Origin: Glandiceps talaboti
Lineage: Eukaryota; Hemichordata; Enteropneusta; Spengelidae
Assembly (NCBI RefSeq): GCF_964340395.1
Contig: NC_135569.1
Location: 3,431,540-3,493,539 of the forward strand
Direction: 5' to 3'
Length of the DNA: 62,000 nucleotides
The notes beneath the pieces were generated by a model. It ran no database searches and had not been told where the DNA came from. It saw nothing but the letters and a program-made list of their open reading frames with translations. This document shows positions 12,007-24,282 of this stretch, in pieces. Positions within the stretch are counted from its first letter, which is position 1. Each line of letters begins with the position of its first letter. The translations under genes and the position numbers were made by a program.

Positions 12007-13894
12007 GTAAGTGTCTAAATTTATATTTTTTGTTTCTTTATGAATTTTAGAAATCAGCAATGTTCTTTTCCTGTATGGTAAAATTTCACTATATTTGCAA
12101 CACGCTGTCAAATCTAGATTTGCGTGTGACATATGGAAGGTCGAAACGACATTTGTCCTTAGATATGGCCATGACTTGAGAGACTTACTATTTCTACCTT
12201 CATTCGTTTCAGCCTTTCATTCTGGCCCACATATGGCTTTCTGTGACGTAAGTATTAATTTGATAACTTATATACTTCCTCTATGTTATCTGTTATTGGG
12301 GTACAACCTGTTGGATTTGGCGTCGGTTTTTTCATTCGTTTTTTGACATAAGACATTTCTTGCCACAGTTGACATGGATACTAGTACTTCAAGTACATTG
12401 TAACATGGCGTATCGCTGTGAGTTTGAAAATGGTTCGAATATCGAGTGTTCAACATTGTAAATTGGGTGATAGGATCCAGATAGCGTCTTCACTTGCACG
12501 ATAGTGTGAATCTAGGGATAGTGGTGGAATTGCGTATGTATGACGTTTTGAATATAGGAATTGGTGGGTGTTATATTGATATACCATGGAGAATTTACAG
12601 TACCCCAAAAAATTGTTGGGCAAGCTATAAGTGAAACGAAAATCACTGTTTATAGTAGCCATAGGAATGAGGATTGGGTATTTGTTTTAGATTTTTGATT
12701 TATAAAACAATTTTATCATGGCTTCCTACTTGAGAAATCAACGTGAAAAAAATATATATATATCACGGTTTAGAAATGCTTTAGCCCGGAGGCCTAATTG
12801 ACTTATGGGCCTGCCGATACCTTTTATCCTAAAGCAAAGACAAAGACAGTACTGTGATAGAGAACACGACGAGTTTCAGTGCTGGGATACTACATGTTAA
12901 CAAATATAAAAAACACTTAGCAAGACATTTATTTCACTAACTTCTGGTAAGAAGACAAGAAGTTTGAAAGATCTGAATAAAATGATGGCGCAGACTATAT
13001 GGATACATGTACATATACAGTATACATGAAGAGTGTTTTTCCCTCTTTGAAATCTTATAGAGGTTTCCAGGCTGCACAATCCGGTCACTGGGTTACCCAT
13101 TCATATGCATGGATGAATTTCACAATTGTTGCACTAGGATGTTGGACAGTAGGACAAAAAGAAATGAAGGAAAACTGTCTCATGGTAAGTTCGTGTATTA
13201 TTACTACGAAAAGCCAATTATAGGCAAACTAAGGTAGAGACAACCTAAAACTATTGTTGTTGCATGTGGTACATGACACAGGTGGGTGACAGTAGTGCAT
13301 TGGTTATGTGGTCATTTCCTGTAATCAAGATAGTGTAAACACTGAGATTGAATGTGATGTTTGGCCCCCAATATGATTGTAACAGAGTTCGTGCCAATCG
13401 AAAGTTCTGACCATTACGATGATGTTTAGATTATTTGCATAATGTCACGAGTTAATATAGGAGTAAGGTCTTTCGTAATCATCTAAGTTTCTAGTTGTGT
13501 GCTTTCTTAGTTACTGCTTAGGATTTCGTAACATGGACCCCCATATACTGGTAATTGTACTCGGTGGAGGAGGGGGGGTCGAGAAATCCAAAAATAACGA
13601 TTTTCTAAAAAAAAGTTTGTTTTTCTTCCTTTCACACAGCTGGTCATTTCCCTGATCCTTGGTTTCATCTTTGATATTGTCTTCATTGCCATTTATTATC
13701 GTGGGTTTGGTTGCAATAAGACTACCAATACCTTCTTCGGCAACTGTAACGGCCATAGCGAGTATTTATGGAGTTACATTATGGCCATTATCAACTGTAT
13801 TCTCAAGATCGTTACTCTCATATTTGCGATCTGTGAGTACAAGAACCGAGGTGGTGATATACCCAAGGTGAAGGCTTCAGTGTCAGTCGGTTAA
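11980..13894 (+). CDS. AGTRAP: AGTRAP-family protein, complete gene (copy 2)
   Basis: Four coding exons, 11980-12006, 12213-12247, 13061-13184 and 13640-13894, give 441 nt (146 aa plus stop); the human protein has 159 aa. All introns are GT..AG, and phases 0, 2, 0 join cleanly. Helix 1 is about residues 8-22 (PLWPFILAHIWLSV). The best-conserved block is SYAWMNFTIVALGCW (35-49), matching the family SYAWANFTILALG pattern. A further helix follows at about 63-82 (LVISLILGFIFDIVFIAIYY), then MAIINCILKIVTLIFAICEYKNRGG with the family RGG. The tail is short, ends in VSVG and lacks the NPxY motif of copy 1, so the paralogues have diverged where the family contacts receptors. The ATG has A at -3 and G at +4. 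Exons 1-2 are tiny and rest on phase and TM1 similarity; exons 3-4 are firm. Confidence 0.85.
12213..12247 (+). CDS. AGTRAP: AGTRAP copy 2, coding exon 2
   Basis: 35 nt between a pyrimidine-rich acceptor (TTCGTTTCAG) and donor GTAAGT. It encodes PFILAHIWLSV, most of helix 1, and ends in phase 2 (AC), completed by the A at 13061 to give Thr21. Confidence 0.65.
13061..13184 (+). CDS. AGTRAP: AGTRAP copy 2, coding exon 3
   Basis: Encodes GFQAAQSGHW then SYAWMNFTIVALGCW and ends ATG|GTAAGT. This exon carries the clearest family signature. Confidence 0.85.
13640..13894 (+). CDS. AGTRAP: AGTRAP copy 2, coding exon 4
   Basis: Opens after TTTCACACAG in phase 0 and encodes the last two helices, the RGG motif and a short tail. 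The stop is TAA at 13892-13894. Confidence 0.85.
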   Translation: MVISLILGFIFDIVFIAIYYRGFGCNKTTNTFFGNCNGHSEYLWSYIMAIINCILKIVTLIFAICEYKNRGGDIPKVKASVSVG

Positions 13895-15090
13895 AACACA
13901 CGTCATTACACCGACATCAAGATGTCCAAGCTTCCTCCATCTTTTGCTGAAACTTGTAAATATTCCAAATTTTGTACGAAAACAGTAATGAACATTTCTT
14001 GTTCGATACGTTGTTATGTCTTTCTTATAAAAGTTCTGAATTTTTCGTTTTCGTCTGTAATATTTCCTGAATTATATATAATTTATCTCAAAATTGTTGA
14101 TATCATAGTTTCGTGAACGTGTCTACGCTTTCCACTACGTTGAACTCAGGTAGGATGTTTGTAATCACACCAGAAACACGTTGTTTAGTTACTAGCACAG
14201 AATGTAAAAAAAAAAATATTTGTAAAGTCTATGTCATAACTGTTAATGCTGACGCCATTTTGAAAAAATATGCACGTGATTTGTAAATATATATGAAATT
14301 CTAAACTAAATTATTTTATACGATTTTGTATGTCATAGGACCTCAACTTTAACGACGAAAGTAGCTAAACAGATGAACTTGTAGACGAATGGTGTACATA
14401 CTCATTTTTTCCGTAATTTCTCTGCAATAAGAGCCCCAGTAACCGTTACTTGAAATAGTTTTCTTTAAATTTTATTTTCAAATTATTTTTGCTTTTTGTT
14501 CAACTGACGCATGTATGACAGCCTAGTGATAAAATCCCGTCAACATCCCATAAATTCACAATTTGTTGACAAGCAAGCTGTTTACATACGGATATCAAGC
14601 TAGTGTACACAGTGCAAGTAAAAATATCAGCAAGAGGTAATTCATCTTAGAGTGATTGAAACCATTTCACGGAAACATTTTTTCCCCAAATTAACGGAAA
14701 ATACATTTTTCCCCCAAAATAACGGAAAATATCGAAAATGACCAACTACAGGGCTAAAATACATGCATCAGTATATTATCAAACAGACGATGATATCATA
14801 TATTTGAAATCTACCGGATATGATGTCATAATTGACAATATGGATTTTACTGTATCATTTGTACTTCTATGCCACAAACTAGGTTAACTATGTAGATTTT
14901 GCAAAGGGAGGCCAATATTTTATAGAAATGTACAGAATATTAAAACATTTGTCAATATTGTCTTTAAGACTTTGGATCTCAACATCCCAGTACTGTTTTC
15001 TTCCATCCTATGCGCATTTTAAATTTCATTTATGTCAGAATAAATATGTTTGCTATGAATTCCATTGATCTCAAGTCATTGGTTTAATTT
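13895..15090 (+). other. 3' flank / probable 3' UTR of AGTRAP copy 2
   Basis: AT-rich sequence with no coding signal. The first clear AATAAA is at 15039-15044, followed shortly by a microsatellite, so a UTR of about 1.1 kb is possible. Confidence 0.4.
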
Positions 15091-15188
15091 GTATGTATGT
15101 ATGTATGTATGTATGTATGTATGTATGTATGTATGTATGTATGTATGTATGTATGTATGTATGTATGTGTGTGTGTATGTAATGTATG

Positions 15189-15222
<34 letters not shown>

Positions 15223-15250
15223 TGTATGTATGTATGTATGTATGTATGTG

Positions 15251-15303
<53 letters not shown>
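15091..15303 (+). repeat. (TATG)n-(GT)n compound microsatellite
   Basis: TATG repeats to about 15250, then a pure GT tract to 15303. Confidence 0.97.
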
Positions 15304-15306
<3 letters not shown>

Positions 15307-16029
15307 GGCGCGCATGGATGAGTTCAGTTACAATGCACATATCAATTACTTACCTCCAGTGACCTTGTGAACGGAGACAGGTCAGTTCTTTGTATACGAC
15401 TCATTTGTATCAACAACTGGAAAGAATTTGTACCATTCACATCGAGTCTATGAAAATACTTGAGACCGTTTTCAACCACCCAAGCAACATAGCCACTTTC
15501 TACAAACATATGTAGTGACGCCTAGATGCATGCTATAAACAAGGCTATGGTTGTCGACGGGCTGAGTATATGAACACACTGCATAGATAAAGAATACTGA
15601 CAATGGGTGACTGTATCTGTATAAACACTTGACGTTTTTGTACACAAAACAACTCCTGATGTATTCAAAAATGTCATCCATGACACCAAAGTGTAGCTGT
15701 GTTTTGTGTATTTGTATTTTTCTGCCAGTGAATCGTATAACATAAGCCAGGCATAATCACAGTTCCAGGATTGACCAATATGCAGCAGCTGGAGAAAGAA
15801 ATTTAAATAGATGTGCTCTCTTTTTTGCAATAGTCTTTCCTAAGAAACTGAATATTTTATTAGTGGATGCATATCATCGAAAGCAAGGTGTCAAGTACTT
15901 GGTGTATGTGTACATAAAACCACAGACAGTGGAGGAAAGAACGATGTTCGTTTGTAGTCTAACCCTTGAGTTGTAGTTCATGTCAAGTGGTCTGCGGCTT
16001 ATTATCTGATAACATCACGTGACCCAAAT
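15304..16029. other. Intergenic DNA, no gene recognised
   Basis: A - strand open frame spans 15522-15830, but it has no recognisable domain and no good splice context. I do not call it a gene. Confidence 0.45.
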
Positions 16030-16355
16030 ATTGATCCAGACACACCACAATATCTCAAGAACTTAATTACACCTCGTTCTTCATTACGCACTCTTCGTTC
16101 ATCGGATAAATGCCTTCTGCATACACCCAAATGGAATCTGGTTTCCTATGGTCGCCGCTCCTTCTCTTCAGCAGCTCCTGAACTTTGGAACTCTCTACCC
16201 CTGGACATTAAAACCTCTCCCAATGTTAACATTTTCAAAAGACGCTTGAAAACCCACATATTTCAGAGAGCTTTTTCATCTCCTTTCTAACTCTAAGCGC
16301 CACTGAACATTGTTTTCTTTGGATATTTGGCGCTATATAAATTTACTAGATAGAT
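16030..16355 (+). mobile_element. 5'-truncated CR1/L2-like LINE, 3' end
   Basis: An uninterrupted 87-codon frame (16030-16290) encodes the C-terminal tail typical of CR1/L2/Rex-group reverse-transcriptase proteins: an SYGRRSFSSAAPELWNSLP block, then PLDIK ... FKRRLKTHIFQRAF and a stop. The 3' UTR is short, with GGCGCTATATAAA, and the element ends in a (GATA)n tail. The reverse-transcriptase core is absent. The intact frame suggests fairly recent insertion. A related 3' end lies at 48041-48204. Confidence 0.8.
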
Positions 16356-16504
16356 AGATAGAACTAAGTCACACACTGTATGCAATCACATACACACATT
16401 AATTGTATTGGTGATGATCGAATACTCGAATCGTTACAATCTTTTTCTAACTTGTCATCAGCATTTGAACGATTTCAGCACAATTATCAAAGGAGCAAAG
16501 TGTA

Positions 16505-16635
16505 CATGTATGTATGTATGTGTGTGTGTGTGTGTATGTGTGTGTATCTGTGTGTGTATGTGTGTATGTGTGTGTATGCATGTGTGTGTATGTATGTGTG
16601 TATGTATGTGATGTGTGTGTGTGTTTCTATATGTG

Positions 16636-16723
<88 letters not shown>

Positions 16724-16864
16724 AGAGAGAGAGAGATACTTAATTAAAAAGGATAAGGATGTAATAAGTCGTTACTCAGAGTTTCACGCTTCGAGCGATC
16801 TTCAGACGATTTGTATATGTACACACACACACGCACACATATATATACATATACATACACACAC

Positions 16865-16895
<31 letters not shown>

Positions 16896-16900
16896 ATACA
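16505..16900 (+). repeat. Compound microsatellite cluster
   Basis: (TGTA/GT)n to about 16635, then (AT)n at 16638-16720, (GA)n at 16721-16736, and a second mixed CA/TA cluster at 16818-16895. Confidence 0.95.
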
Positions 16901-18900
16901 CATTATCGTGTTTCTGGCCAAGACGTTTCACTCAGGCTTTGCTGAGCTGCCTCAGTAGGCCCAATCCATCATACCAATTTTGATATATATTATAATTATA
17001 TATATTGTGGTGGAATAAAACTGGTTTTCCCATTGTATACTCTTTCCCTGGTTTATTGAATATGTAAACAAAAACTTTTTGTTCTCTCTTCCGACTGAAT
17101 ATATTCTCTCTCTTTATTGGCTGAATAAAGACCTTGTCCATTCTCCTACGCCTACCGAACCCTAGCCCTTTCGACCTAATGCCTACTATATGAATGCATT
17201 CTTAGTCGTTACCGGTACGGTGTGATAATCCCCCAGAATTTAAATACAAAGGGAAAATGTCAGAGTAACTGATACTGCACTGCATATATTGTATAAGGTT
17301 TAATAGACATCTGGATTTGGGGTTTGAAATGAGGAGAGAAGAACGGGCAAAACCTAAGGATATTCAAATGTCAAAAGAGAAAATAAACAAATTATATGTA
17401 AATGATATATTACATTATTTTGTAACATTTTGCTTTACAACACAGAAAATAGGAATAGTGATAATACCAATGTAATTTGAGAATAGTTCACTGTCGTCGA
17501 CATTTATTTTAGTATTGGATTGAGATCGAACTAATTCCCTAGGGTTTCGTTCCTTCTGTTTCACTTCGCATACATGTACAAATAGAAATGGAAACATTAC
17601 ACTCTCAGTAAATTTACTGAATGAGTTCACCAGATATTAAATTAGAACAAGGCTATCGACTTAAGCAAGTTTTACATTGGATTGGAATTATAGTGTATTT
17701 AGGTCACTATTAGACCGAACGTCAATGTAGTAGGTATGAACTCATAGTACATTTACTGACAATCGTAAATGGCCGTCACTTTATTTCACCATCGATGAAC
17801 GAATAATAACGACTTGGTTAATCACGGACACGTTTGACAAATTGTGATATTTATATAGAATTTTAATTGAATTTATTGAATCACTTGACTGGATAAAAAT
17901 AGTTGCTATATTTGTTCTCAGATACAGAGCCACTTATATTATAAGATACAGAGCCACTTATAAGATGCAGGTCAAAGGTCACTTAGACCTATCAGGAAAG
18001 TGTCAAGTGACACAAGCTGGATTCACAGTATTTTCACTCAGGTGAAAAAGACTCCAAGGGCTAACACTTAACCTCAAAATGACTGTTTTTGAATAATGCT
18101 AATGTAGATAAGTATCTTCAATCACATCAAAAGTCGTCTTTTAACGTTTCAAATCATAGAAGGGGTCGATATTTCAGCTTACATAATGCTAAATTGAATC
18201 ATTGAATTGTTGATATTTTATGTCTCAATACCAAATTTTCAGCTCTGTCAGTCTAGTCTTTTGTATTATAATAAAATACTGAAAGCTAAGTGTGTTTCAG
18301 TATTTAGAATACTGCAGACATCTTGTTATACAAGGTAAATTGCAACCCTTACAGCAACTATGTAAACGCGCCTCTCATCAGAATAGCGTTTTGTAATATC
18401 GGTGATGGACAACTAGCAACAGTCTTCTTCTTATCACACTACCAAACTAACATATATTAATACAAAAACGATAGCAGGTCTCTGGTGTAGATTCATGCGA
18501 TGCTTTTACTAGTGAAATATACTAGTAGTTAGGACAATATGACTAACTTTCACAGACATCATACTAATAAGAACATGGCGCGCATGAACTTACATCAGAG
18601 AAATCCGTTGTTGTTTTGCATCAACGTATGATATCAGGTTGATAGTGTGATAAGGAGAAGACGTCTCGGTAACGTCAAAACCAGTTTGAAATTGTCCACC
18701 ATAAAACGACGTTCTGATCAGAGACGTTTCTAGACAGCTGCTGCACGGTTGTAAAGTAACCCAAACAAATATATAAACAATAAATGCTTATGCCCGCAGA
18801 AGAACTGTAGACAGATGTTCGAATAAAACCAAGGGCGGTGAAATCCACTGTTCGCTTGCGGCCATTGATTTATTTCAAATGGTATATCACATACAGCAAT
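16901..18900. other. Intergenic DNA, no gene seen
   Basis: No credible exon. A perfect consensus DR1 is at 17969-17981. A short duplicated phrase (GATACAGAGCCACTTATA) occurs at 17921 and 17945, just before it. Confidence 0.5.
17969..17981 (+). promoter_or_regulatory. Perfect consensus DR1 (AGGTCA-A-AGGTCA)
   Basis: Exact match to the consensus DR1 bound by HNF4, RXR heterodimers and COUP-TF. It lies about 4.1 kb downstream of AGTRAP copy 2. Regulatory use is inferred. Confidence 0.45.
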
Positions 18901-18923
18901 ATCACAGTTCTTTCACTTAGTGT

Positions 18924-19085
18924 ATTTTATTTCATTTTATTTTATTTTATTTTATTTTATTTTATTTTATTTTATTTCATTTTATTTTATTTTATTTTAT
19001 TTTTATTTCATTTTATTTTATTTTATTTTATTTTATTTTATTTTATTTTATTTTATTTTATTTTATTTTATTTTATTTTATTTTT
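18924..19085 (+). repeat. (TTTTA)n pentanucleotide microsatellite
   Basis: About 30 copies of TTTTA with two TTTCA variants. Confidence 0.97.
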
Positions 19086-19311
19086 AAAATAGAAATGATG
19101 AAATCAACAATTATCATCCTTCCACAATAAAGGTTGCTATGGTGATTTCCAAACATAAAGTGTTGACAAAATTGGCACAGTTCCACGACACGTAGACATG
19201 AATTCATATTCTACACTATAATCAATTTTATGTTTACCCATTGTGTACTTCAAATGAAGTATAGTTTGTGAATAGACATCAAAACGATCCGCGGTTGGAT
19301 GTTTTCAATAT

Positions 19312-19370
19312 GCATGCATGCATGCACACACGCACACCACACACATACATACATACATACATACATACAT

Positions 19371-19425
<55 letters not shown>

Positions 19426-19552
19426 TACATACACACATACATACATACATACATACATACATACATACATACATACATACATACATACATACATACATAC
19501 ATACATACATACATACATACATACATACATACATACATACATACATACACAC
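19312..19552 (+). repeat. (CATA)n/(CA)n microsatellite
   Basis: CATA repeats interrupted by a CA tract at about 19385-19422. All six long open frames here are repeat artefacts. Confidence 0.97.
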
Positions 19553-19686
19553 TGTTTATATAATATTTGTTGATTACGTGTGTATACAATAGGTTTCAAT
19601 TTTCCAATTACATATTAACACTAGAATTATCTTATCTTTCAACTTTAAATTTGATCTCTTTCAATAAAACACGTTTGTGTAAATAA

Positions 19687-19689
<3 letters not shown>

Positions 19690-19778
<89 letters not shown>
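19690..19778 (+). repeat. (AT)n microsatellite
   Basis: About 44 AT dinucleotides, able to form a cruciform. Confidence 0.97.
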
Positions 19779-19780
<2 letters not shown>

Positions 19781-20880
19781 TTGTGTGGTTGAATTAAATG
19801 GTGTACATAGTCGTTATATTTCAATCGCTGTCACCATCTCAGAATAAAGTCACAGTAAACTGCAAATTCTAATGAATTGAAATACGTAGTAACCTCATCG
19901 GAAAAACCTACATCATATATGAAAGACATTGCAGATTTCATTATCGCTCTAAAAGGGTTCAACTAGTGTCATTGCCATAGAAACAGGTAAATATTTTGTT
20001 ATTCTGTAGTGAACCAATTTGTACAAGGTCACAACGTGTGTATGTGTGTGTTGTAGTTTTTATACTTGATATCTGTGGTTTCCAGATCAACGCAGTAAAC
20101 GTAGTAATCTTGTCAATATTAACTTAAGCACTATTTAGCGGAGGATTGGTAATTGAAAGGGGATAGTTGCATTTTTACAATATAGTCTAGGACCGTTGCA
20201 TTTTTGTTATGATAGATTAAAACATATATATTGGTCCAATGAACAAAGGGAAAACAATCGATACTTGCAAATAGTCACGTGATAGCAAAGACAATGTTGG
20301 GTTGACATTTCATATTTCTTTATCTGGTGTTTCTTCGTTCTGTACAAAAACAACTGCTATCGTAACCTGGCAAACTGTTACATGACATCTACTCATTGGT
20401 GTATATCATATATCAGAGGTATTATTCATGTCTCACCGTGTTCCTTCGAAACACTGGGGGCGCTGTAGTGAAAAAAAAAATCGATAATTGGAAATACAAT
20501 AGCATATAATTATATAGGGGAAATGTTAGAGTAATAAGAAACCCTTCACTTGTTTCACAGGCTGATCGATGTCGGTTTGTTGAAAACTGGAACCCCCCCC
20601 CCCCCACCGCCGCCAATATGATTGGTATTTAAGCCTAGAATAGAATAATTATCTCCTCTCCATGTGTAAAGTTCCCATGGTTTTATTAATACCTTGTTTT
20701 AATAGTACATTCTTATATTAACATTTGAATGTAATCATATTCTGTCATGCTTGTGTGCAAACATGAATTAAAGTTTTCATATTCTGTGTTTTCTATTTTA
20801 TGGAGACTGTAGTCATGGAATCTATGCCACGGTGACAATACACCATAAAACAGCATATACAATACACAGCTGACATTGGA
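19779..20880. other. Intergenic DNA, no gene seen
   Basis: AT-rich, with a C-homopolymer run near 20593-20606 and no credible exon. Confidence 0.5.
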
Positions 20881-20899
20881 ATATTCTTTTTTTTATCAT

Positions 20900-21270
20900 T
20901 TATTTATATTTCACCAGAAATTGTACAAAGGGTACATAACAGAAAAAAAAGAGGAGGAGGAAAAGCTGAAACTGTTTTGTTAGATGTAATATATGGCTTA
21001 CTCATAATATTGTACACGCTGTACATGTATTGAATCACCTGTCGGTAAACGTATTTGTGTAGCTGTACACATAGTATGGTTCGATAAATCCAATCAAATT
21101 GATTTTTAGGTCCGCACCCAAAAATCAGCACCCCAGTGCGATCACGTTTTCAACCTGTCAACCTGTATACAAGATATAATACGAGTAGTTGATATTTTAA
21201 CAATTTTCAGTGAATATATTGTTAGTTGTTTGTTTGTTTGAAAATTTGTTACTCCAGATACAGCTAGGGC
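20900..21270 (+). mobile_element. Interspersed repeat, family A copy 1
   Basis: Shares with 55050-55270 the phrase ACCCAAAAATCAGCACCC, then a GATCA(C/T)G(T/G)TTTCAA stretch, then CAGTGAATAT(A/G)TTG and ACTCCAG in the same order and orientation. No coding capacity. The type of element is not identified. Confidence 0.55.
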
Positions 21271-22250
21271 AACTTTAAATGAAGTTCAAGGTTATGTTAT
21301 CATTTTTATGTAAACAAACCTACAAGGTCTTTGGTGGGAGAGTATTGTCAGCTGGAAGCTACATGTTATGTCACAGTCACTTGTGAACTAATATTCAAAA
21401 AATGTCGTTACCGGTGACTGTTTCGGATAAGAGAGAAATTAATATTTGTTATCACTTTTTTGCAAATATTTTACGTATTTGTGAAAATGATCAGCCTTCT
21501 GTTCTGGACCAACTTTTTCTATAGCTCTGTTTTTCACGATTTTATTCTCAATCCTAAAGTGGACTTGTTTATTATACTTTGAACGCTTGACCTTGTCCTT
21601 ATTAGCTACAGGGAAATACTGAATATTGATACTCCACACTGACATCAGCTATTTGTACATTAGTAGATCTCTTTAAACCTATAGTTTCTAATATTGAACC
21701 TTGATTGCACGTGGGGAAAACTGGCTGTTAAAGGTGCATGCATCAATTCGTTCCCTTCATTACGATGTAACAGCATCAATATTTAAACGTGGAAATAGAG
21801 GGCGCTGAATATGATAATACACAAGACATCAAAAATCATGGCGACTCGATCGGCCGGCCGTACACTGCGTACAGTGATGTACTCTGCGAACTTGTCTGTT
21901 TACTCAGATCAGGTATATAGTATACATTGCATTGAATGACTGAAACAGTATATTTTAAGTAATGCATTTTCAATAACATGTTTTCTTTGAAGTTTTTTTT
22001 TACTCGGTAATGAAATTGGGGAAGGGAGTTGTGTTTGGTAAGTGCGAAGGAAACTATAAATGGTAATGCAACTTTCACTTTATAGGTAAGGTGGTAGGAA
22101 TTTTCAAAATTAAGCAGTGACTAAAATGCCTTCTTGTATATGAACACAGTACACTTGTCTCGTAATTAGTAGTTAATCTGTGAGAGCTAGTTGAAGACTA
22201 AAATTGCAAAATTTTCTAGAAGTGAAAATATCTAGGTTTACAGTATGTCT
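21271..22250. other. Intergenic DNA, no gene seen
   Basis: A short phrase at 22208-22245 (GCAAAATTTTCT ... AAAATATCTAGGTTTA) recurs at 55895-55935 in a CASZ1 intron, marking a second small repeat family. Confidence 0.5.
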
Positions 22251-22252
22251 TA

Positions 22253-22828
22253 TGGCCGGGGGGGGGGGGGGGTACCGGGTACTCCCGCCTATTGGTATAC
22301 TATACGTATATGTGCCACCCTTTGGGGTAGGATTTTTCACCCATTTGGTCTAAAATGGGTATTGTCTTTTTAGAGCTAATGAGTCTAAAATGGGGTCCAC
22401 TTTACATAATTTTTTATTTTGTTTAATTTGGTCTAAAACGGAGTCCTGGAACGAACCACGTGATAAATTCTCAACTAGATCGGAATTTCACCCAGCTGTA
22501 CATGTATTTTGGTCTAAAATTAGTCTACTTCAATAACGTTGCTGACAACCGTGTTCCGATTTTACTCTACGTTATCTTCATGCACATTACATATTGACGT
22601 GTGAAGATAACGTAGTGTAAAATCGGAACACGGTCATCGGGAATTAGACTAGTCCAAAAGTAAAATGGGGTCTTCTAAAAACTTGAATAGTCTAAAATGG
22701 GGTATTGGTTTATCGTCAAAATGGGTCTAAAATGGGGTCTGGGGATGGCAGCATTGGCCCGGGACCATTGCCGCACATCCCTACCAGACCTGACCAGTGG
22801 TACCCCCCCCCTCCCGTATAGTATGACA
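22253..22828. mobile_element. Foldback-type element with TCTAAAATGGGG repeats
   Basis: Bounded by a G-run/GGTACC on the left (22258-22275) and GGTACC plus a C-run on the right (22799-22813), roughly inverted. Inside, (G)TCTAAAATGGGG-type phrases recur at least six times. A long internal palindrome occupies 22548-22634. It has no protein-coding capacity. Confidence 0.55.
22548..22634. repeat. 33-bp inverted repeat with one mismatch
   Basis: Arms at 22548-22580 and 22602-22634 are complementary except at one position, with a 21-nt loop. The arms begin ACCGTGTTCCGATTTTAC and end in TTATCTTCA. Such low divergence between arms implies recent origin or selection. Confidence 0.9.
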
Positions 22829-23395
22829 AGTGTGGTGTACTCGGGGTATTTGCATTGAGTGCTAGTGGTGTTCTCGGTGACTGTAGCGAGTGAAAGTGCA
22901 GCAGAAAACACGCAAACATGAGTGCATATCAGTAGTATGGTGTCAGTAATCACTGGTGGTACCAGGGACGTATAAACGTCCTTGGTAGTACTAATATTTC
23001 TACGTAGAACATGGAAGTCTGTACATATGGCTTGTCATTTGACCATATCAGTCACCACTGAGGGCAGTATGACATGTTCTACACCTTTTGACAAACAACC
23101 ATTCAGTAGACCTACATTCCCCAATATTTGCATAACATGAATTAGATCATTTTTTTTTACTTCAAAGAACTCTTTATCTAAATACCTAATCAAATACTTA
23201 GTATCCGAGAAGTTTTAGAATAAGTTTTTTGATAAAAAATAGGGTTTTTTTAGTACTAATTTCAATGTAACTGATTTGATCACTTTGCCTTGAATAATTT
23301 CTTGTCACCATTGTATTTTGCTGATAATTTTACTTGAAAATGTCTCAGACACATTATATGCATACACAAACGTATGTACATATGTACATACGTAC

Positions 23396-23437
23396 ATACA
23401 CACACACATCCATCTATACCATATCCATGTTACATGT

Positions 23438-23468
<31 letters not shown>

Positions 23469-23720
23469 TACATACATACATACAGATACACACACACATA
23501 CATACATACATACATACATACATACATACATACATACATACAGATACACACACACATACATACATACATACATACACACATACATACATACATACAGATA
23601 CACACACACATACATACATACATACATACATACATACATACACACACATACATACATACATACATACATACATACATACATACATACATACAGACACATA
23701 TGCACACACACACACACACG
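23396..23720 (+). repeat. (CATA)n/(CA)n microsatellite
   Basis: About 325 bp of CATA and CA repeats with CAGATA interruptions spaced regularly. It begins about 100 bp beyond the LRRC23 poly(A) signal. Confidence 0.97.
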
Positions 23721-23824
23721 CCCATATGTCACAACATGATACACATGCACTCTCCTTTTAGATCCATAGATGTTTCTCAAAGCTAAATAAACCATCAGTG
23801 AGACAACGCAGTAAATGTTAGAGA

Positions 23825-23830
23825 TTTATT
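23825..23830 (-). terminator. Candidate poly(A) signal of LRRC23
   Basis: AATAAA on the - strand, 411 bases after the LRRC23 stop codon. Confidence 0.5.
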
Positions 23831-24240
23831 GACAAGATGAAGAATAGAAAAATGTACAAAAGCATGGGGTACTAATACCTCTATACCTATATATAGGGGA
23901 GATACAGGAATATGAAATCAACTTTGCAGAGCTGAAATATTATCATATTTACAGTTAGACATATTATGCCTGTATATTTGTTTAAATTAAAAGTTAAAAT
24001 AAGAAGGCATCTGTCAATTAACTCAATGTCCAATGTAATCTCTGAAGTTCAAATGCCTTCTTATCTTTAGCAAGATATTTGTTTTCATCGCCATGACAAC
24101 CTTGCTGTTAATTTCATCTCTGCTATCTTCTCCATCCTGGCAGAGCCAAATTATAGCAGTGGGTGGGAATGACTGTTACCATGGAAACACAATGACGGAC
24201 AACAACCTGAAGACTTTCTGATGACCTTTTGACCTGTGAC

Positions 24241-24282
24241 TTATGCTTCCTCGCCGTCTGATTGGATGACTTCTTCAGCACC
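24241..24282 (-). CDS. LRRC23: LRRC23 exon 7 (last)
   Basis: 42 nt after ACTTTCTACAG. Encodes GAEEVIQSDGEEA and TAA (24243-24241). Chosen because phase 0 joins exon 6 and the acidic tail fits the family. No other acceptor in the intron gives a better end. Confidence 0.8.
   Translation of the reverse strand, partial: GAEEVIQSDGEEA

Noticed and set aside
12095-12346. 83-aa open frame overlapping AGTRAP copy 2 exon 2
   Set aside because: Different frame from the AGTRAP exon at 12213-12247. The exon is preferred because it continues helix 1 and fits the phases.
12420-12460. GGTTCGAAT similar to a tRNA B box
   Set aside because: No matching A box, acceptor stem or cloverleaf around it. No tRNA gene was found anywhere in the window.
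15522-15830. 102-aa - strand open frame
   Set aside because: No recognised domain, no supporting splice sites or poly(A) signal. Considered a possible exon but unsupported.
16770-16965. Possible hammerhead-ribozyme cores (- strand CTGAAG ... GAAAC and CTGAGG ... GTGAAAC), also near 3500
   Set aside because: The invariant CUGAUGA core is not present, and stem II pairing is poor. Probably decayed transposon ends.
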